From Phascolarctos cinereus (Eukaryota > Chordata > Mammalia > Diprotodontia > Phascolarctidae): a stretch of 64,000 nucleotides of DNA. Numbering within the stretch: the first letter of the stretch is position 1; each line of letters begins with the position of its first letter. The position numbers and the translations under genes are program-made. The notes under the pieces are model-generated. The model did no database searches. It saw only the letters and a list, made by a program, of their open reading frames with translations, and was not told where the DNA came from. This document shows, piece by piece, positions 34,641 to 46,569 of this stretch. Location: the NCBI RefSeq assembly GCF_002099425.1, contig NW_018344068.1:8500501-8564500 (forward strand), given 5' to 3'.

Positions 34641-34920
34641 CAGCACTTTTTGATGTAGTAAAAACTGGAAACAAAGTGGATGCCCTTCATTTGGGGAATG
34701 ACTAAATAAATTATGGTGTATGAATACAATGGAAAATTATTTTACCATGAGAAAGAAAAAAAGGGGAAGACATATAAAACAAATCAAAGTGAATTGAGAA
34801 CAGTTTATAACATAACTACATTAATGTAAAGGCAAAAAACTATTGAAAGACTTAAGAACTCTGATCAATACAGTGATCCAGTCAGTATTTCAAAATATTA
34901 ATGATAGAGCCCTCAGCAGT
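34640..34920 (+). repeat. L1 3' end fragment
   Basis: AAACTGGAAACAAAGTGGAT, GGGGAATGACTAAATAAATT, GAATACAATGGAAAATTATT and GACTTAAGAACTCTGATC match the L1 tail at 1795-2100. Confidence 0.8.
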
Positions 34921-35084
34921 ATTCCATTCAGGGTTTTTTAAAAATGTCTTAGCTGCAAGATTCTGAATGAGAGGCCCAGAATAAGACATAGAATATGTCC
35001 TGAAAGTCTTAGTGCAGTTTTAAGCTATTAAAACTTGACGGCTTAAGTTATTAAAACTTAAAACTGAGAGACTTCCAGTTCACA

Positions 35085-36435
35085 TGAGCAACAAGATGGC
35101 AGACTAGACATTTTTTCAACCTGTCAAATCTCTCCAAAACAGAAATTATGCTGTAAAGATAAAGCAGCTTAAGTTATTTCCATGGTCTAGGATGCTCAGA
35201 AGCTAAAAGAAGGTTTTAAAAAAATCAGACCCAGGAAGTGATGTTCACAGACATAAGTTTACTTAGCACCTTACCTGTAGGAGCAAAAGCGTGCCAGGGG
35301 CTGCAACACAGAAGCACCTGAGAAAAATGATTACTTTTCTATTATGTTAATAACTATCACATTAGGATTGAGGTTTTTCCTATTTCCTCATTCAGTGACC
35401 AGTCCTTGCAGGTCAGCCAGTCAGTCTCTCAAGGACATTGCCAGTAGTTGAGATTGCCCAAATTCTCTGGCTACATGCTCTGCAATCTTGGGTGGGATCC
35501 CACCCAACTAGAAGACCTTATAAACAGAATCTAATCTAGTTGAACTCTTGCCCTTAGGAAGTAAGTCTGTGTCCTTGCAGCTCTGTGGGGCGCCTCCACC
35601 CCATTGTGGTCTAGGGTAACTTAGCTTATGAAGGAGAAAACCAACCAATGCGATCTGGGTAGAGGTAGATTCCTTTGTCCAGATTGCTGGAGGTGGCTGA
35701 GTCTCATGATCAAGTCACGTTCTGAGCAAGAGGAGTTAAAGACTTTTCATTTGTCTCACACCAGTGCTGTGAAGCTCTGAATTGCCAGTGGCAGGCTAGA
35801 GAACTGAGGAGCAGAGGGAATGGGACAGAACACCAGCGCAGGATACTGAGCATGTGGGAAGACTGTGAAGCACTCCGCCAAGCCTGAGGAACAAAGCACA
35901 TCACCCAGCTGAGGCCAGCTCTGCCCACCCAAAAGTCATTTGGGGAAGAGACCAAGGCTTGTGAATTGGGTCACTGTGAGATCTAGCCTGCAATAAAACT
36001 ACCATCAGAAGGGAGGGAGCCAGGAAGGAGTGATTAGGAAAATGAGGGAGGGGGGAAGATGGAAAGTACTAAAGACTTCAGGAAGAAGAAATCTCAAAAG
36101 ACCTTGAACATAAAAAGATAAATCAACAGGAAAAACAGTAACAACAGAAGCAAATAGGACCTCCAGATCAAGTAAATGAGTTCAAATGCATAAATACAGC
36201 ATAGTAAAGGAAAGTGATCCAACACTTGATGAAACAGAGGACCCTTTGGCATTTGAGGAAAACAGCACCTACAATGTTCTTTTCCTGAGTGGTTTAAAGG
36301 AAAAATGAGAATTATGAGAGCAGAGCATGTGTCCTGCATAGCAAAAATAATAAGCAGAATAGAAAAACTTCAATCTGTAATGGCAAGCCTTAACAAGGAA
36401 AAAGAGTAGAGAGAACAAAAGATTGGGAATTCACA
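35085..36435 (+). repeat. L1-type 5' leader and ORF1 start
   Basis: GAGCAACAAGATGGCAGACT is an L1-type 5' start. A GC-moderate leader of about a kilobase follows, then A-rich ORF1-like coiled-coil sequence near 36340-36420. The LTR begins directly afterwards. Confidence 0.65.
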
Positions 36436-36817
36436 TGTTATAAAAACCCCAGACTCAATTCAGAATTCAGCCCGAGACTGGGCTCGTTGAATTCCCCAAG
36501 CAAGAGTTAGCTGGGTAATAACGAAATCACAGTTGTGGAGTAAGAGAAATTCTTGTCAATTCTTGTGAGAACAGGAGCACAGCAAGCAGTTATATAGGAT
36601 TACTTGGCTTTAACCCTCAACTTGTCCCGACATTCCTGCATATTCCATGCAACATCTGTGTTTGCAATGCAATATCTATTGTTTCTATAGTTTGTGAACC
36701 TATCTCCCCCTCATCTTGTTTACATATTTGTGTAAACCAATAAACCAATAAACCAGTCTCCTCCTGTCCTGTTTTCTTATTGATTCTGGGGGAACCAAAC
36801 TGTTAGCATTTCTCACA
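36436..36817 (-). mobile_element. Retroviral-type LTR (fossil), probably antisense
   Basis: Read on the minus strand it starts TGTGAGAAATGCTAACAG, directly preceded by a polypurine-tract-like AAAACAAAATGGGGGAAT, and ends TTTTTATAACA. A TATA-like CCTATATAACTG lies inside. The plus strand also shows TATAAAA and AATAAA words, so orientation rests mainly on the polypurine tract. No second LTR copy was seen. Broken. Confidence 0.6.
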
Positions 36818-37360
36818 ATTCCCCCATTTTGTTTTAATAAGGATTTGGTTCCCACACCTTCCCAATTTCCTTATCCTCTAATCTCAACATGATTTCACAT
36901 TCTTCATCACTGGGGAAAGTCTCGTTGGTACTTTCAATCATCATCCTTATATTGTCAGAGCGTGCCATCTGAACCCCCACCATAGGTCCTACTGGGATAA
37001 TCTTTAGTGAGGGATGTCTCTATCAATCATTGTACCAGTCCCCTAGTGCATGCAACTATACAACATCCTTCAGCAATTAATACTCCTGAATGGATATAGC
37101 CATTCTTTCCATTTGCCAAGCCAGGATTCTAACCATCCCTTTAATCAATTATCTATCCCAGAGTTTTCCTGCCAACTCCTCAGCTAAAGTGATTAAACCT
37201 TGCAATGCCTTAGTGATGGCTCTATCTGGGGCTGTGCTGCTGGGCAACATTTCACCAAGGGATTTTGGGGACTTAAAACAATATGGGAGAAGGAAGGAAG
37301 AAATTGACCTATGCATTGACAAATTTAAAAGGGGGCAGTCCCCTTATTAACTACAGATAC
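36818..37360 (-). mobile_element. Possible retroviral 3' internal sequence (fossil)
   Basis: Lies on the internal side of the polypurine tract at the LTR above. The minus strand gives worn pieces with Trp/Leu-rich text and a Cys-containing stretch of the kind seen at the end of retroviral env genes, but identification is weak. Much broken. Confidence 0.35.
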
Positions 37361-40300
37361 AGAGACCCAAAAGTAACGATAAATTGTCCATTTAAAGCTT
37401 AAGAAGTTTCTTCTCATACGGTTGTCCTATACCCTGGACATCATCTGGTGAAGTCTTCTGGTCTAAGTGCTGTTCAAACAGTGTCCAGTAGACTCTCTTC
37501 TTGTAGAATCCTCCTTCTTGTGTCTACTTTCCTACAAGATTGAGCTCAACACAGTTTTTAAATTACCTTGCCAATAACCAGGGCAAATAATGAAAATTAA
37601 CTCAACCCCCATGTCTCTACCATTACAAGATCAAAATCGGAACCTTGGCCAATTGTCATGTTTTAAGAAACTCAAATTAGAAAAATTAGAACCTAGCCTT
37701 ACTTCTAGTTTTATACCTTGCATTAGTTCATTATTCATTCCTATTCATGTTCCCCCATCAGGAAGATGAGATTCCACTATGAAATTAATAGCAGACTCTG
37801 ATACATAGTAGTTAATTTAAAACTAGTACATATAAAATACTAAAACAATCCTAACTTCTAGTCATGTACAAATAAATAATCCTTATTTAAAATGGATTCT
37901 TTCAAGGCATTTACAAGATAAGTCACAAGCTATTCTTTTAACATTAATTAATTGTAACAAACTGAGACATCTTTAATGTTAACTAAGTATTAACTAAGTA
38001 ACAGAATAATATCCTGGTTCTACAGTCTCCTGAGCTAATTATCCTCATAATGATGGAGTATGGGCATAAGCCAAGACCTTTGCCCCTTGCCCCCAAAAGA
38101 ATCTGGCTCCCTTTTGTCTGTGGGCCCCAGAAAACCCTTATGCTTTGCTCAACTGGCCTATTTGGTCAATAAACATCTCCCCCAGCTTGAAGAAGACCTG
38201 GGCTGAACTCCTTTCAGGCAGAGCCCTCATGTCGTGACCTTGGGGTCCCAGTACCCCCAAACGCCAGACCTCATCATAACCATTATGAGAAATTAAAGGA
38301 CCCTGACTTATACAGGCATATACTAGTAACAGATGTCAATACTGAATACTTAATTCTGAAATTCTAGGCCAAATAACTCAATCTTACACTTGCCTCTTGC
38401 TATAATAACCACATCCATCTATTGTTTAATAGATTCGATATTTATGCTCACAAAACTTATAAGAATTTGCCATGAAAGAACAGGAACATAACTAAAGTAA
38501 GGGAACAGTGCTTCCCTAGATTCATATCAATTCCAGGCAGAAGGTATATAGTAACCAACTGCATTGAGCTGGGCTTAAAGTCTGCCAGGTGTCATAGTGG
38601 GGAAATTGAACCAGGAGAATCCTACCTCAGCCATTCAGAAAAGTCATTCTCTCAACCTTCTCATGAGAACACCCTCTTGCAGCTCATAGATGCAGCTCAC
38701 AAACCTCTTTGCAGGTTGCTGACCTCATGGGTCAGTAGCTCAATCAGTTCCTAGTTAACCACACCTGGAGTTAGAATAATAGTTCAGTAACAGTCCTCAA
38801 GGTCTTGGATAGCAGATTCCCCTCATCAGAACTATAGTTTCACATTAATTAGGGAACATCTCCAAAATGAGCTCTAAGTAGTTTGCGTAACTTCCTACAT
38901 GTGTTCTGGTTCCTAATAACATCCTGAGTAAAATTAAATTTCCATTAAAATCATAAGTTGCTACTCTAAATAGATTTGCCACTCTGTTTCTCAAGCTTAT
39001 TTATCCCTCTCTAATCATTCTTAATCTGAAAGAATGAGACACTTTCAGGACTCAAATCTTATACATATAAGTTCAAACAATAATTTTAACTCTTGCTAGG
39101 CCATGGAATGAATTCAGATCAAAATAGTAAGCTCTTTCCTACTTAGAGCTTATTACAGAAATTTAGATGCTTTAGTATTAATTGCTAGCCTTATATCTCT
39201 GATGCTGCTTTCATTGAGACTGTTTCTCTAAAAGCACCCAGTTAAGTCCAATCCAAGAACACAACAAACCCAAGAATGAAACTATAAGTTCATAGTAGGT
39301 TTGGACATAATTTTCTTACAAATAAAAATTTAGTAGGCCCTCTAAAAGAATATCAAAGATTTCATCAAAACATTTCTTCATAAAAGTATCTCCCTTTGTA
39401 AAACAGCTTACAATTTCCTAATTACTATAAAATTCCTAGTTACCTAAATTCTCTAGTCAAAAAAGTGTCTATAATGAGCCACTTATTCAGTAAGAGTTCC
39501 ATAACACAAAACTCCTGCAGAGGATTGATAAGAATTACAAGATTTTATAAAATCTTTTTTTTTTGCATAATTACCAAGTTTCTTTTTACACACACACAAA
39601 AATACTTTTACCAGTGTTTGCCTTAAACAAACTCCAAATAGCTCAGTTAACAATTTTAAACTTCATAAGTGAGAGCCAAATAATCTCAGCTAAAACTTAG
39701 ACTGAAACATTGACAAAACTTGCGATTTCTTATTTCTTAAATTACAGTACTTAAAAGACAATGTTACAAACCAGGACCATATAGAATGCCCCAACAGCCC
39801 TGATCCATGCCTTTTTCTCTTTCTCTGACAGCACAATTCTTAATCTAACAACATTCCAGATTTTTAAATAAATTGCCCTTCTGACAACATAACTAATACA
39901 ATTGCTTACCAGATTACATCATATAAGAAAATCCAGAAATATGTAAGCAGTATATTAAAAACTTGAAACAGACCCTCTAAAAAAAAGTTTCTTTCTGAAC
40001 TCCTCCACTAGGTCCAGCAACCTCCTGGGGCCACTCCACCCATATAGACTGGCTTTCCTTTATTATCTATGTTAGCCCTTCATTGTCTGATAGCCTCAGA
40101 CAACCTCACTGACATTCCCAGTCAAGACCCTTAGCTGATGGTGGCCTAGACTTCCCCAAGTATGCTAGTCCCTGCCTGAAGAGCCCGGCCCATATGGCCC
40201 ATCTGCCAACAAACCCAGCCATTATCCTAAAGAAGACCTGGGTTAAAAATAATTTTTTAAAAAAAATTTCTAATTGAGGCTCTGATATATGAGAGAATAC

Positions 40301-41750
40301 TTCATTAATTCCAAAACAGTACATATCAAGTTGTTCACAATAAAATATTCGTACCACGGAGCATACATTATAAAATTATTTCCACAATAGTAATGAACTT
40401 TGAAACAACCCATTATCAATTTAGATGAATGCGCTTCAAAGTCACTTTGTATAGAAAATCATTCATCTTATAATTAATATGTTGAAACTATAACTTTAAA
40501 CCACCATATATTTTTATAATAGTCAAGATTTTAAATGAAAATCTGCTATCATAGTAAATATCAATATCATTATTACTTGCTTATAACTCAATATACCTCA
40601 CTAGATATTTAACAGTTTCAAATTATCTCTTTTTATCACTAAAAGACCCATTCCAGGTCAAGAGTTACTTTAACACCATTTCTGCCTCACAATGGTTCTT
40701 CAGATTTTGCAATCTAAGAGTTTTAAAAATATAATACAATTTAGAAACATAGTAATAACTTTTGCAACACAAACAATAAACTTCAGATAACATCAATTGC
40801 ATCTCCAGATTATCATATTTAGAAATTATCAATCTTATTACTCTTGATACTTTTAACAATTATGTTAAATAATTATAATTCCACATCTAACATATGCCAT
40901 TGTATTAAGCATTTTACAATCCTATCATTTTTCCCATTACAACATTATTTTTTTTCCTTTATAGAACAACAAACTTAAATCCAATCAGATCTAAATTTAT
41001 AATCACTAATGATAAACATTTTAAAAAATTTTGTTTTAAATTCAATACTCTTGGCCCTTTAAAAGGAAATATTCTCCACAAATTTATATATTCCCTTAAA
41101 AAGACATGTGGTGATAATTCCTGCTGTAAATAATTCTCTTCCTTTTTCTTTCCTACTTCCTTAAGGGAGCAAAGAAAAAGTCTCCTCTCCTTTTTAGAGG
41201 CTTATCAGATAAAGCCACCCTCCTGAAAATCTCAGGCTTCAGCAATTTGAACCAGGTGTAGTCAGTTTTCTGGCCAGATTTAATAAAGCCCTCCTTACAG
41301 GTTTATCCTGAGAGGTAGATGGCCTTTTAACCCTCTATGACTTTATTGTTTTTCAAATCAAGCTACAAAATTTCCGTTTTTCTATCCTTCTACTTAAAAC
41401 AGACCCAAACTTCCTCACACCTTCTCAACATGCTTAAACCATCTAAAGCTGGCACAAAGGCACCCAGAACAACCATCCAAGAGTGGAGAACTTAAGAGCA
41501 CATGGCTTAACTCAAAACACCCTACCCCCACCCAAATTATATTCACCGAGGTTGGACAGTTTTCCTTTTCGTTTCTGAAATCTGAAGGAGATAAGAATTG
41601 CAAATCCAGAGAACAGCACTCTCCCTCCCTCTCTCTCCCCAAATAGCTTTTACAACTTTACTATGCATTCTAAACAAATCACTTAAATCTTAAAGTAATC
41701 ACATTACCATCCCTCGTGCCTCAGGACTAGAGGTAATTACAGTAATAATT
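37361..41750. other. Long AT-rich segment without recognised gene or named repeat
   Basis: About 4.4 kb with no open frame above 85 codons and no SINE, L1 or L2 signatures, unlike the rest of the window. Two separate places share GAAGAAGACCTGGG or AAAGAAGACCTGGG (38190 and 40232). It could be the interior of the LTR element at 36436, a long unknown repeat, or unique intron. Confidence 0.5.
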
Positions 41751-41754
41751 TTTT

Positions 41755-42078
41755 TTTAAATGAGGAGGCAAAGGAGAAGAATTCAACCACAGAAAGTTAA
41801 CTATGGAAATAGAGAAGAAAGACTTGGACCTATGAAGGAAGACATTATCTACCCTCAGAGAAATAGAACAAGCAATTGGGTAGTTCAAAAGAAAGATTGG
41901 GGTAGACTTGACTATGATGTGATTCTTAAAAGTAAAACTGTTTAGGAAAAGGCAAAAAGAGTAGTTATTTTACATAAATGAGGTGTGAGAGGAAGAACTG
42001 ACCCAGAAGAATTAGATGGGGAATGAGGGCTGATAGTTCTAGAACCCTCCTCTCATCAGGAATGGGTTAAAGAGGGAA

Positions 42079-42141
<63 letters not shown>

Positions 42142-42700
42142 AGGGTATAGAAAAGTCTTCTAAATTCAGAAAGAAAGAAAAGGGGGTAAGGAGTGGGGAG
42201 AGAATAAGGGAGGAATTTTTAGAGGGAACCCTATTCACATCAGATCTGGATTAAAGAGAGAACAATATATACATTTAAAAGGGAATAAAAGTCTTTTAAA
42301 TTTATAAAGAAATAAGAGGGTGAGGGAATGGGAGAAGGGATGTATAGAAGGGTGTCTAGATTAGTGGGAATGAAATAAAGAGAATAACATACACATTTGG
42401 AAGGCTATAAAAGTCTTCTCAATTCAAATAGAAACAAGATAAAGGGCAAAGTGGAGGGGAGAGAGGATTAGGGAAGGATCCTCCAAGGATAGGTAGGTTG
42501 AGTTACCCATGAAGGGGTAGGTTAAGTAATAGGAGGGCAAAGTAGTGGGTAGAAGTATAGTAGAGGAGTCAGGAGGATAGAAAATGAGAGATGCACAAAC
42601 AAAATAAAGATCAAGAGTAGAATTTATTAGGGAAAAAAGCAGGGGTAGTATTCATGACCTCAGATAAAGTTAAAGCTAAAATAGATTAAATCAAAAGAGA
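41755..42700 (+). repeat. L1/HAL1 3' UTR with imperfect tandem units
   Basis: ACCCTCAGAGAAATAGAACA begins an L1-like tail. Then 42040-42170, 42225-42310 and 42350-42440 are three related units (TCATCAGG.ATGG.TTAAAGAG; GAAAAGTCTTCTAAATTCA; AAAAGTCTTTTAAATTTAT; AAAAGTCTTCTCAATTCAA). The same motif occurs once in the HAL1 3' UTR near 25215-25290. Confidence 0.65.
42081..42141. repeat. (CA)n(TA)n microsatellite
   Basis: Pure CA run followed by a TA run in the first tandem unit. Confidence 0.97.
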
Positions 42701-42779
42701 AAAATAGGGAAATTACACTATGTATCATCCATATTAATGTTGTTTTAGACTATTTAAAATAAGCAGACAGTATAAGTTG

Positions 42780-43440
42780 GAATATTGCTGTGGTGTAGGA
42801 AATGATGAGTTGGTGGACTTAGAAAAATATGGAAAGATTTGGGACTAATGAAGGAAGGTGTTATCCACTCTCAGAGAAACAGAGGACAAACAAGTATAGT
42901 ATGGTTTTATGTAAATGTATATGAATGTATATGTCTATATGAGTATGATTATAGATATCTAAGTATATGTATGTGTATCTAAGTATATATGTATGTGTAT
43001 TTGTATATATAAATATGCATGTGTGTATATGTATGTATGTATGTGTACATGTGTATATATATGTATGTGTATGTATATTCATGTATGTATATTAATCTAT
43101 GATTAATTGTAGCCTTCTTGGGAAGGTGGAAAAAAGGACAAAGTAAAAAGTATGTAGCAGAGAACGAAAGAAGACTTACAAGGAAGCAAAGAAAAGATGG
43201 ACTACTCTGAACATAATATGTAGCTTTTATTATATAGGCTTTCTTGAAATGGAAATTTGTTGCTGTATATTTTTAATTCTCTCTTACATTGTACTGTACA
43301 CATGGCAATGCTTTTTTTTCTTTTCTTATTTTGTATTTAAGTTTCAGTATTTAAGTTCATAATGTTTCTTTTTCTTTTCTTATTGCGTATTTAAATTTTA
43401 GTATTTAAGTTTAAAATAAATTAATAAAAAAAGGATTAAA
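42780..43440 (+). repeat. L1 3' end with simple repeat and A-rich tail
   Basis: AAATATGGAAAGATTTGGGA, GGTGTTATCCACTCTCAGAG, a TATG/TGTATA microsatellite at 42895-43090, TACATTGTACTGTACACATG, and an ending AATAAATTAATAAAAAAAGG. A 50-base motif ending GTATTTAAGTT is doubled at 43318-43410. Confidence 0.75.
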
Positions 43441-43555
43441 AATAATAATAATTCTTCCCCATTCATCCCCCAAACCCCTTTTGGAAGGAGCTATCCAAAC
43501 TATCCCAGGGGAAAAGAAACCTGCCAATTAAGGGAGCTATGAACAACTTCCCTAG

Positions 43556-44045
43556 GTTGTTTTTTTCACTAAATTTAATTGTTTTTCAATAAGCAAAAAT
43601 CTATGTTTTCTTCCTCCCCACTCCCAACCTGAAAAAGAAAGAATGAATTCTTGTTACAAATATGTGTAGTTAAGCACAAAACAAATTTCCACATTGACCA
43701 TATATTTTTTAAAATATATTTATTCTGTACACTAAGTCTTTCACCTCTATCAGGAGATGGGTAGTATGTTTCATCATTAGTCTTCTGTAATCATCATTGG
43801 TCATTATGCTCATCAGAGTTCCTAAGTCCTTCAAAATTGTCTTTACGATATTGTTTTCATTGTATAAATTGTTCTCCTGGTTCTGTTTATTTCCCTTTGT
43901 ATCAGTTAGTACAAGTTTTCCCATCTTTCTTTGAAACTATCTCCATCGTATCTTACAGCACAATAGTATTTCATCACATTTATACAACGTAATTTGTTCA
44001 TCCATTCTCCAGTTGATGAGCAACTCTTCAGTTTCCTGCAAAATA
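43556..44045 (-). repeat. L1 3' end, antisense
   Basis: TTTTCACTAAATTTAATTG, TTTCACCTCTATCAGGAGAT, AAATTGTTCTCCTGGTTCTG, GTAATTTGTTCATCCATTCT and GATGAGCAACTCTTCAG are the complement of an L1 tail. Confidence 0.82.
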
Positions 44046-44701
44046 AACTACGTTTTTTTGTATGTTTCTTAGAATCTGTTTTGCTTAGGAATGATCCCTT
44101 CCTTTATCTGCCCTTTTTCTAATTCTCCCTTCTTCTCTTTTCCTATTTCCCTGTTGAAATATATTTTTGAACCCTAGACTGTGTGTGTATCTTTTCCTTC
44201 ACCACTTCAGATGAGAGTGAAGATTAAGTGTCCACTGCTCCCCTAACCCTTTCTTCATTGTTTGTATAGACTTCTACTATCATGCACTGATTATGGAGAT
44301 TATTTCCCCTAACATTCCTCTCCCTTTCTACTCACTTCCCTTGGAATATTTCTCTTCTCCTCCATTTCTTCTTCATTTAAGGTAATCAAGCCATAATAAA
44401 GCTAAACTAAGGCCTTTTGTATAATTAGACTGCCTTTATGGCCCTTGATACTAATAGGGTGCAGAAGGAACACATGTATTATTTCCTTATATTAGAATGC
44501 TAGCAGTTTGTCCTTGTTTGGTTCCTTCCGATTGATTGTTCGTATTTACTTTTTTATGTTTCTCTTGACTCCTTTGTTTGAACTTCAAAGTTTCTTTGTA
44601 GCTGTGGTCTTTTCATTAGAAATGTGTAGAAATCCTCTATTTCATTTAAGGTCCTTTTCCCTTATAGTAATATACTTGGGCTTGCTGGGCAAGTTATTCT
44701 T
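44046..44701 (-). repeat. L1/HAL1 inter-ORF and ORF1 3' part, antisense
   Basis: From about 44500 the text TTTTTATGTTTCTCTTGACT, TGTGGTCTTTTCATTAGAAA and TCCTCTATTTCATTTAAGGT is the complement of the ORF1 end (compare 47670-47790 and 58320-58420). Interrupted at 44702 by a retro-insertion. Confidence 0.75.
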
Positions 44702-45135
44702 TCTTTTTTTTAATCAGATTACTTGTAAGTCATTTTATTGTTAATGTTTTTAAACACAAAGCTGTCTGTTTCCAGTTGAAAAGGCAACTAGACCAGATCC
44801 AAGAGAAGGTGGCAGCTGCTGCTACTGCTGCTGCTGCTGCAGCGGCATCCACCACCACATCAACCCAAGAAGAACCAGAAGCAGAGCCCAAAAAGGAAAC
44901 CGAGAGTCAAGCTGACAACAACCTGGGTGAACTAGAGAAACACCTTCAGGAAAAGGCACGGAGGCGGATGAGAAACGTACAGGTGTCCCCACGGTTCCAG
45001 ATGGGGCCATTTGTTATAATGAACATTTGGTTGGGTTTGTCCTCAGATTCCATTTCACAGTTGTTAAAATGTGGTTGAGCTTTAGGCTGTAACATTTGTT
45101 GTCATAATTGCTAGGTTCAGGATCGAGTAAAAAAG
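44702..45135 (-). pseudogene. Retro-inserted transcript copy carrying an antisense protein-like exon
   Basis: The segment is flanked by the 16-bp duplication TGGGCAAGTTATTCTT (44686-44701 and 45136-45151). On the minus strand it ends with AATAAA (44734-44739) about 20 bases before an A-run, so the copied RNA was minus-strand. The plus strand carries what looks like a spliced exon: TGTCTGTTTCCAG acceptor, then from 44776 LKRQLDQIQEKVAAAATAAA, STTTSTQEEPEAEPKKETES and NLGELEKHLQEKARRRMRN, then CAG|GTGTCC as a possible donor near 44982. The gene of origin is not recognised; Ala/Thr tract and acidic-basic coiled-coil text suggest a nuclear protein. Most likely the copy came from an antisense or read-through transcript. 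Confidence 0.7.
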
Positions 45136-45151
45136 TGGGCAAGTTATTCTT

Positions 45152-46556
45152 GATTGTAAATCTGTTTCCTTTATCTTCTGGAATGACATGTTACAAGCAT
45201 GCTGCTCCTTTATAATGGTAACTGATAAATCTAGTGCAATCCTGACTATAGCTCTTTGGCATTTTAATTCTTCTTTTCTTGCTACTTGCAGCATTTTTCC
45301 CCTTTCAGTTGGAAGCTCTGGGTTTTGGCTATAATGCTCCTGAGATTTTTCATTTTGGCATTTTTTCCTTAGGAGGTGACTGGTGGATTCTGTTTCTATT
45401 TTGCTCTCTGGTTCTAAGATCTGGGCAATTTTATTTTATGATTTCTTGAATATAATGTCTAGGTTCTTTTTTTGGTCACGACTATCAGGTAGTCTAATGA
45501 TTCTTAAATTTTTTTCTCCTTGATGTGCTTTCCAAGAGAGTTGTTTTTGCTTTAAGACAACTTAAATTTTCTTGTATTTTTTTCAGTTTTTGTTTAATAG
45601 TTCTTGTTGCTTCATGGAGTCATTGGCTTCTATTTATTCTATTCTATTTCTTAGGCAAGGTTTTGTACCTCTTGTGCTGAGCTGTTAATTCCCTTTCCAA
45701 TTTTTTTTTCCATAACTCATTTCCTATCCATTTTTTCACTCTAGAACCCTCATTTCATTTATAAAAACATATCAAACTTAAAAAAAACCTGTTCATTTCT
45801 TCCAGGAATTCTAGTTGAATTTGTGCTCGTGCTGTGTTTTTCTTTAAGGCCTTGTTCATCTTCTGGGTTTGTATCTTGATATTCCTGTCACCATAAAAAA
45901 AATTTATGGTGAGATTATTATTATTTTTTTGCTTTTTCGTTCTTCCAGCTTTCTTCTTGAACGTGAACGTGATGTTAGGGCTAGGCTTTGCAGCATGTCT
46001 GGAGGGAAGAACTGGGCTTATCCTATTGCTACTTTTTTGGAGGGGTCTTGAGTTTTCTGTTATTCTAGAAACTCAGGGGCTGGCAGCTGAACTCTCTGTT
46101 CTTGGATTCCAAGCCCCACATGTACTGTTTACTCCTGAACTTACTCCTCTCCTGATGCACAGCCCAGCACCCACAACCATTCCTCACCCTAGAATCCTAC
46201 TTCCAGGCACATGCTCCTGCCCCGCACCCCCAGTCCAATCTGGATCTATGACCTAGAACTGGGTTTACAAGTTTACATGTCTTATATATCATGAGCCTTT
46301 TATTGGCCTGTCTCCTCGTGCTGGAATCCTCAGCATGTGGCATACTCCTGGCCAGACTTCATCCTCATTGTCCTTGGATCTCTGTGTCAGTCTCATTTTA
46401 CTTACCTGGGCTTGAAAAATGATGGTGATCTTTTTTCTTAAGATTCCTTTATCAGGATTCAGTCTGGTATTCTTAATATATGTGTTTGTAGTATTTTTTT
46501 GGGGGGAGAACTCATTGTACTTGCTATTCTGTCATCTTGGTTTTTCCTCCATCTCC
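45152..46556 (-). repeat. L1/HAL1 ORF1 and 5' leader, antisense, continued
   Basis: Resumes at GATTGTAAATCTGTTTCC, then TTTGCTCTCTGGTTCTAAG, TTATGATTTCTTGAATATAA and GTAGTCTAATGATTCTTAAA (ORF1 complement), then a leader ending with CATCTTGGTTTTTCCTCC near 46556, the complement of an L1-type 5' start. Confidence 0.78.
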
Positions 46557-46569
46557 CTGGATATACAGA

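Noticed and set aside
44822-45010. Minus-strand ORF in the retro-inserted segment
   Set aside because: The plus-strand frame has far more protein-like composition; the minus frame is a shadow ending in a poly-Gln artefact of GCT repeats.
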